Assembly: GCA_030019255.1 (NCBI GenBank)
Contig: JASEFK010000004.1
Span: forward strand, 89,569-153,568
Source: Actinomycetota bacterium
GTDB taxonomy: Bacteria > Actinomycetota > Geothermincolia > Geothermincolales > RBG-13-55-18
Length of the DNA: 64,000 bases
Reading direction: 5' to 3'
The stretch's first letter is position 1. The number at the start of each line of letters is the position of its first letter. A program made the position numbers and the translations under genes. Positions 59,587 through 64,000 of the stretch are shown here, piece after piece. The notes under the pieces are model-generated. The model was not told where the DNA came from. It searched no databases and worked only from the letters and a program-made list of their open reading frames with translations.

Positions 59587-60542
59587 GGGAAAAAGAGGAA
59601 AGGAACGCCAAGAGGATAACCATCCTCGACGAGGAATACCACCGGGTGCCCTTTTCCAAGGGGCTGACCGCCAACGCCATCATGGCCTCCGGCCTGGCCC
59701 CCGGCGCGGCTTACTTGGTGGCCGCGGAGATCGAGGAGCTCCTCATCCGGGAGGGAAGGCTGGAGGTCAAGACCCGGGAACTGCGCAGCCTCATCTACGA
59801 GACCCTCCTCCGGAAAGCGGGAAAGAAGTACGCGGAGAACTATTTGCGGTATATCAGCTTCAGCAGCTTGAACAAGCCCCTGGTGGTGCTCATAGGCGGT
59901 TCCACGGGGGTGGGAAAATCCACCATCGCCACCATGATCGCCAACCGCCTGAGCATCGTGCGCATCGTGTCCACGGACGCCATCCGGGAAGTGATGCGAG
60001 CCTTCTTCTCGCGTGAGCTCATGCCCACCATCCACACTTCCTCCTTCGACGCGGACACCGCCCTCATCCATCCCCTGCCGCCGCACGTGGACCCGGTGGT
60101 GGCCGGTTTCCGGGAGCAGAGCCTCTCCGTGCTTGTAGGGGTGAGGGCCATTATAAAGCGGGCCCTGAACGAGGGGACGCATATCATAATCGAGGGAGCG
60201 CACATCGTCCCCGGGTTCATTGCGCCGGAGCAGTTCCCCGAGGCCTTCATCGTGCCCCTGGTGATCAAGGTGTCCGACGAGAAAATGCACCGGGGCCACC
60301 TGTACGTCAGGGGGGTGGAAACCCAGGGTACCCGCCCGTTCATGCGCTACATCAAGCATTTCGACAACATCAGGAAAATCCAGGATTACATACTTTACAT
60401 GTCCGAGGTCACCGGGGTGAAGGCGGTGGAATGCGTGGACCTCGATACCACCGTCTCCGAGGTGGTGGACTACATTATCAACTCTGCCTACGAGATGGCC
60501 CGCAGGGAGAAGCTGCTGGTGGAGGCGGGGAACTTGCCCTGA
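59583..60542 (+). CDS. 2-phosphoglycerate kinase
   Basis: A 319-residue kinase that should make 2,3-diphosphoglycerate from 2-phosphoglycerate and ATP. Residues about 8-90 form an ATP-cone-like domain (FSKGLTANAIMASGLAPGAA, VKTRELRSLIYETLLRKAG), followed by a P-loop kinase: Walker A GGSTGVGKST (105-114), STDAIREVMRAF, GTHIIIEGAHIVPGF and RGHLYVRG. The domain order matches the archaeal enzyme. The ATG overlaps the previous stop. The ATP-cone suggests allosteric control by ATP. Confidence 0.88.
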   Translation: MREKEERNAKRITILDEEYHRVPFSKGLTANAIMASGLAPGAAYLVAAEIEELLIREGRLEVKTRELRSLIYETLLRKAGKKYAENYLRYISFSSLNKPLVVLIGGSTGVGKSTIATMIANRLSIVRIVSTDAIREVMRAFFSRELMPTIHTSSFDADTALIHPLPPHVDPVVAGFREQSLSVLVGVRAIIKRALNEGTHIIIEGAHIVPGFIAPEQFPEAFIVPLVIKVSDEKMHRGHLYVRGVETQGTRPFMRYIKHFDNIRKIQDYILYMSEVTGVKAVECVDLDTTVSEVVDYIINSAYEMARREKLLVEAGNLP

Positions 60543-60688
60543 GCCCACCCGGCTCCGTCGGCACCCGCCCACGTGAACGGTGCGGCCGCGGAGGGCGGGA
60601 ATACCGGAAGCAGGGCGGGAGGTCGCGGGAAGATCCGAGGACGGAAAGGGAGGTACGAGCGTGTGTCGCGGGTAAGCGGAGGTAGGAG

Positions 60689-61336
60689 ATGAAGCTGTTC
60701 CTGGACACGGCCAACGTGGAGCATATCCGGGAGATAAACGAGTGGGGGGTGCTCTCCGGGGTGACCACGAATCCCTCCCTGGTCTCCAGGGAGGGGCGCG
60801 GTATGCGCGAATGCCTGGAAGAGATTACCAAGATAGTCTCCGGGCCGGTCAGCGCGGAAGCCGTCAGCCTGGACACGGAGGGCATGATCCGGGAGGCCCG
60901 CGAGCTGGCCTCCATCGCCGAGAACATCAACGTCAAGATACCCATGACCCCTCAAGGGCTGGCGGCGGTCAGTCGATTATCCAGGGAGGGAATCAAGACC
61001 AACGTGACCCTGGTCTTTTCCGCCAACCAGGCCCTCCTGGCCGCCGCCGCGGGCGCCACTTTCGTGAGCCCCTTCGTGGGGCGCCTGGACGACGTAGGCA
61101 ACAACGGCATGGCCGTAGTGGAGGAGATAGTGGACATCTTCGACACCTACTCCATCCCCACGCAGGTCATCGCGGCCAGCCTGCGGCATCCCATGCACGT
61201 GGTCCAGGCGGCGCGGGCCGGGGCGCACATAGCTACCATCCCCTACGAGGTGATGGTCAAGATGGTGCAGCACCCGCTCACGGACATCGGCATCAAGAAA
61301 TTTCTGGAGGATTATGAAAAGATCAGGAACCTTTGA
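60689..61336 (+). CDS. tal: Transaldolase, small MipB/TalC type
   Basis: A 215-residue class I aldolase of the short transaldolase/fructose-6-phosphate aldolase group. K83 ([10 protein letters not shown]) is the Schiff-base lysine; [43 protein letters not shown] and [20 protein letters not shown] are family hallmarks. It moves three-carbon units between sugar phosphates and would let the cell build pentose and hexose pools with the hexulose-phosphate synthase at 51461. ATG 60689 follows GGAGGTAGGAG. The rho gene follows after 49 bp. Confidence 0.93.
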   Translation: MKLFLDTANVEHIREINEWGVLSGVTTNPSLVSREGRGMRECLEEITKIVSGPVSAEAVSLDTEGMIREARELASIAENINVKIPMTPQGLAAVSRLSREGIKTNVTLVFSANQALLAAAAGATFVSPFVGRLDDVGNNGMAVVEEIVDIFDTYSIPTQVIAASLRHPMHVVQAARAGAHIATIPYEVMVKMVQHPLTDIGIKKFLEDYEKIRNL

Positions 61337-61385
61337 GAGCCGGCGCCTCCGGGCGCCGCAATCCCAGTGAAAAGGAGGTGAGAAA

Positions 61386-62651
61386 GTGGAACAGACTCTG
61401 GACAGGGCCAAGCTGGAGTCCATGCTCCTGGTGGACCTGCAGAGCATGGCCCGGGAGATGGGCATGACCGGCATCACCGGCATGCGCAAGCAGGAGCTCA
61501 TCGAGAGCATCCTGAGCCGCCGGGTGGAGGAGGAAGGCCTTTTCATCCGCACCGGGATCCTGGATATCCTTCCCGAGGGATACGGGTTCCTGCGCACCAG
61601 GGGCTACCTGCCCAGCGAGGATGACATTTACGTGTCCCTCTCACAGATCAGGCGCTTCCATCTCAAGAGGGGCGACGAGATCCAGGGGCAGGTGAGACCG
61701 CCCAAGGACAGCGAGAAATACAATGCCCTCCTGCGCATTGAGAAGGTCAACGGGGACAACCCGGAGGTCTGCCGGGAGCGCAAGCAATTCGAGCAATTGA
61801 CGCCGCTCTTCCCCCTGGAGAGGCTCCGCCTGGAGACCCCCAACGGGGAGGTGGCGCCGCGCATCATCGACCTCATCGCGCCCATCGGCAAGGGCCAGAG
61901 AGGGCTCATCGTGTCACCTCCCAAGGCGGGCAAGACCACCATACTCAAGCAGATCGCCAACAGCATCACCCACAACAATCCCGAGGTGAAGCTGATCGTG
62001 CTCCTGGTGGACGAGCGCCCCGAGGAGGTCACGGACATGGAGCGCTCGGTGAAGGGGGAGGTCATAAGCTCCACCTTCGACCAGCCCTCCGACAACCATA
62101 TCCAGGTGGCGGAGCTGGTGCTGGAGAGGGCCAAGCGCCTGGTGGAACACAACCACGACGTGGTCATCCTCCTGGACAGCATCACCCGCCTGGCCAGGGC
62201 TTACAACCTGGCCACGCCCACCAGCGGAAGAATACTCTCCGGAGGCGTGGACTCCACGGCCCTCTACCCGCCCAAGCGGTTCTTTGGGGCGGCGCGCAAC
62301 ATCGAGGACGGAGGCAGCCTGACCATCATCGCCACCGCCCTGGTGGAGACCGGTTCCCGCATGGACGAGGTCATCTTCGAGGAATTCAAGGGCACCGGCA
62401 ACATGGAGCTGCACCTGGACCGCAAGCTGGCCGACAAGCGCATCTTCCCGGCCATCGAGATCGACAAATCAGGGACCCGCAAGGAAGAGCTGATCATGGA
62501 GCCGGAAGAAGCCCAGGTGGTCTGGAAACTCCGCCGCGTCCTGCATGCCCTGGACCCCAGCGCGGCCATAGAGCTGCTCATCGACAAGATACGCAGCACC
62601 AGGAACAACCAGGAGTTCCTGAACGAGATAGCCAGGTCGCCCATCTCCTGA
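61386..62651 (+). CDS. rho: Transcription termination factor Rho
   Basis: A 421-residue RNA helicase/translocase. The N-terminal helical domain ([31 protein letters not shown]) is followed by the RNA-binding cold-shock fold ([24 protein letters not shown]), the P loop SPPKAGKTT (K183), Walker [17 protein letters not shown] and the Q/R loop region [20 protein letters not shown]. It lacks the long insert found in Rho of many high-GC Actinobacteria. GAAAAGGAGG precedes the ATG. The order rho-rpmE-DUF1385 is typical of Actinobacteria. Confidence 0.97.
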   Translation: MEQTLDRAKLESMLLVDLQSMAREMGMTGITGMRKQELIESILSRRVEEEGLFIRTGILDILPEGYGFLRTRGYLPSEDDIYVSLSQIRRFHLKRGDEIQGQVRPPKDSEKYNALLRIEKVNGDNPEVCRERKQFEQLTPLFPLERLRLETPNGEVAPRIIDLIAPIGKGQRGLIVSPPKAGKTTILKQIANSITHNNPEVKLIVLLVDERPEEVTDMERSVKGEVISSTFDQPSDNHIQVAELVLERAKRLVEHNHDVVILLDSITRLARAYNLATPTSGRILSGGVDSTALYPPKRFFGAARNIEDGGSLTIIATALVETGSRMDEVIFEEFKGTGNMELHLDRKLADKRIFPAIEIDKSGTRKEELIMEPEEAQVVWKLRRVLHALDPSAAIELLIDKIRSTRNNQEFLNEIARSPIS

Positions 62652-62712
62652 GGCCCGGAAGAAGAGGAGGCAGGGTCCCCTCCGGCCCTTCCCCGTCCGG
62701 GCCGACCCCGGA

Positions 62713-62730
62713 TCTTCCCCGAGGGGAAGA
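62713..62730 (+). terminator. Hairpin after rho
   Basis: TCTTCCC (62713-62719) pairs with GGGAAGA (62724-62730) around CGAG, a compact 7-bp stem 62 bp after the rho stop. No T run follows, so it is a weak terminator or an mRNA-stabilising hairpin. Confidence 0.45.
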
Positions 62731-62878
62731 CAGGCGCAGACCGCGAAGAGATGGTGAAGGGGCGTTTTTACGTCCCTTTCCGGGGAGGGAGGGGCGGCGC
62801 AATCCCGCACGGCGGAACCGGCCGCCGGGGCGAACTTGGGCGGACCCGCCCCCGCTGTTCAAGGACGGCGGGCGTTGC

Positions 62879-62884
62879 TATACT
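62879..62884 (+). promoter_or_regulatory. -10 element for rpmE
   Basis: TATACT, followed by a TTATGG, 38 bases before the rpmE ATG. The -35 (TGTTCA at 62856, 17-bp spacer) is weak. Confidence 0.5.
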
Positions 62885-62921
62885 TTATGGGTCGTGGAAT
62901 AAAAGAGGGAGGACGCGTAGG

Positions 62922-63164
62922 ATGAAGAAGGGAATACATCCCGATTACGTGGAGGCCACGGTCACCTGTTCCTGCGGGAACACTTTCAAGACCCGCTCCA
63001 CCAAGCCCGTTCTGCGGGTGGAGATATGTTCCCAGTGCCATCCCTTCTATTCCGGCAGGCAGAAGCTGGTAGACACCGGGGGGCGCGTGGAACGCTTCGA
63101 GCGGCGCTACGGGAAGGCGAGGCCGCAGCGGAAGAAGAAGGGAGCGGATAAGGCGGAGGGATGA
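62922..63164 (+). CDS. rpmE: Ribosomal protein L31 (zinc-binding type)
   Basis: An 80-residue large-subunit protein beginning [18 protein letters not shown]. The four zinc cysteines are present (C16 and C18 in TCSCGN, C37 and C40 in [11 protein letters not shown]), so this is the C+ form that is replaced under zinc shortage in many bacteria. A basic, Lys-rich tail follows. AGAGGGAGG lies upstream of the ATG at 62922. It stands between rho and a DUF1385 gene. Confidence 0.97.
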   Translation: MKKGIHPDYVEATVTCSCGNTFKTRSTKPVLRVEICSQCHPFYSGRQKLVDTGGRVERFERRYGKARPQRKKKGADKAEG

Positions 63165-63197
63165 CCCTTTCCCCCTCCGCCTCCCTACCCCGTTGAG

Positions 63198-64000
63198 ATG
63201 AAGGAAAACCCCGCCGTACCTCCCCGTGCCGCGCGGCGGTCCAGGGAGGTCGAGACCGCACGCATCGGGGGCCAGGCCCTTATCGAGGGCGTGATGTTCC
63301 GGGGAAGCCGCCATTGGTCGCTCGCCGTGCGCCGGCCGGACGGGTCCATCCATTCCCAGGTGGAACCGCTGCGTTCCTTTCTGGTGCGCCACCCCTCCTG
63401 GGACCGGCCCTTCCTGAGGGGTTTCTTCATCCTCGGCGAGAGCCTGGTCCTGGGGTGGAAAGCCCTCTCCCTCTCCGCGGAGCTGGCCCTGGAGGGAGAC
63501 GGGGAGGGCGACGGGGGCCTGGGCGCGCTGCAGAAGGCGGCCTCCTTCCTCCTGGCCCTGGCCCTGGCGGTGGGGATATTCATCGCCCTTCCCACCTGGC
63601 TGGCGCCCCGCATCCTGGGCCCGGGCACCCCGGTTTGGGCCTGGAACCTCCTGGAAGGCGGGATGCGCGTGGCCTTCTTCGTGCTCTACCTCCTCCTGGT
63701 ATCTCTTTCCAGGGACATGCGCCGCGTCTTCCAGTACCACGGCGCCGAGCACCAGTCCATCCACCTCCTGGAGCACGGTTATCCCCTGAAACCAGAGTTC
63801 GCCCTCCACGAGGGCACCGACCACCTGCGCTGCGGGACCTCCTTTGTGTTGCTGGTGCTGGTGCTCACCGTGGTGGTCTATTCCCTCCTGGGCCGGCCCG
63901 CCCTGTGGATACGCGTGCTGGAGAGGGTGGCGGTCATCCCGCTGGTGGCCGGGATCTCCTATGAGATAATGAGATATGCGGGGGAAAACCGCTCGCCGTG
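63198..64000 (+). CDS. DUF1385 membrane protein (YqhQ-like), 3' end outside window
   Basis: The reading frame runs open from the ATG at 63198 to the window end (267 codons, no stop). The family signature IGGQALIEGVMFRGSRH is at residues 23-39. Several membrane segments are seen (KAASFLLALALAVGIFIALP, VAFFVLYLLLVSLS, FVLLVLVLTVVVYSLLG), and QYHGAEHQSIHLLEHG between them is the second conserved motif, with His/Glu residues that may bind metal. In Actinobacteria this gene is often between rpmE and prfA. Its function is unknown. The start codon has only a weak ribosome site. Confidence 0.9.
   Translation, partial: MKENPAVPPRAARRSREVETARIGGQALIEGVMFRGSRHWSLAVRRPDGSIHSQVEPLRSFLVRHPSWDRPFLRGFFILGESLVLGWKALSLSAELALEGDGEGDGGLGALQKAASFLLALALAVGIFIALPTWLAPRILGPGTPVWAWNLLEGGMRVAFFVLYLLLVSLSRDMRRVFQYHGAEHQSIHLLEHGYPLKPEFALHEGTDHLRCGTSFVLLVLVLTVVVYSLLGRPALWIRVLERVAVIPLVAGISYEIMRYAGENRSP

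Overview
The window is GC-rich DNA from a bacterium, most likely a deep-branching, anaerobic and possibly thermophilic member of the Actinobacteriota. This rests on gene content and order, not on a database search. A PadR regulator sits beside myo-inositol-phosphate synthase, and lysA, hom and thrC lead into rho, rpmE and a DUF1385 gene, as in many Actinobacteria. A glycyl radical enzyme, a tungsten-type aldehyde:ferredoxin oxidoreductase with a MoaD partner and a corrinoid protein point to anaerobic metabolism. Genes for cyclic 2,3-diphosphoglycerate synthesis hint at heat or salt adaptation. Many genes start with GTG or TTG behind a strong Shine-Dalgarno site.

Layout. 1-7755: tail of an oligopeptide/nickel-type ABC ATPase, then a TetR repressor divergent from a glycyl radical enzyme, followed by a membrane protein, two V4R-domain proteins, a corrinoid protein and a small conserved protein. 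8152-13308: a SAM methyltransferase divergent from a second TetR, tRNA-Ser(GCU) with a terminator, an SCP2-like membrane-anchored protein, a receiver-only response regulator and a MerR-TetR fusion regulator. 13309-19771: a candidate small RNA on the minus strand, AOR plus MoaD, dapA, and a phytoene-desaturase-like flavoprotein behind a highly folded leader. 19809-27338 (all minus): a REC-GAF-GGDEF protein, a CpaB-like SAF protein, a ThiF/MoeB-like E1 enzyme, a nitronate monooxygenase-like protein, and the fmdB-mtnP-site-2-protease operon. 27558-34782: a 33-bp direct repeat, a PfkB kinase, a tiny lysine-rich coiled coil, a PHP phosphatase, a histidine kinase/receiver pair and a BchI/BchD-like chelatase. 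35090-44298: an anti-sigma partner-switching pair, an NlpC/P60 hydrolase with a masked ribosome site, a histone-deacetylase-like enzyme, PilT with a tiny membrane protein and a saccharopine-dehydrogenase-like enzyme, UDP-xylose synthase-like and thioesterase genes. 44480-48513: ino1-padR, a metallo-beta-lactamase-fold hydrolase and endonuclease IV. 48852-64000: YjbQ, lysA, a PP2C-like protein, a hexulose-6-phosphate synthase-RraA fusion (minus strand), hom, thrC, an apgM-type phosphoglycerate mutase homologue, a phosphoesterase, cyclic-2,3-diphosphoglycerate synthetase, 2-phosphoglycerate kinase, transaldolase, rho, rpmE and a DUF1385 gene cut by the window end.

How the genes work together. 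dapA and lysA serve lysine synthesis. hom and thrC serve threonine synthesis, with no ThrB in the window; the apgM-type gene sits where a homoserine kinase would be expected. The same apgM-type protein, 2-phosphoglycerate kinase and cyclic-2,3-diphosphoglycerate synthetase could together form a route from glycolysis to a compatible solute. The hexulose-phosphate synthase fusion and transaldolase suggest pentose supply by the ribulose-monophosphate route. MoaD and possibly the ThiF/MoeB-like protein would serve the tungstopterin cofactor of AOR. The least explained parts are non-coding: two candidate structured RNAs (13499-13658 and 18166-18344), several operator-like repeats and a ribosome-site-masking hairpin. 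I saw no CRISPR array, insertion sequence or prophage.
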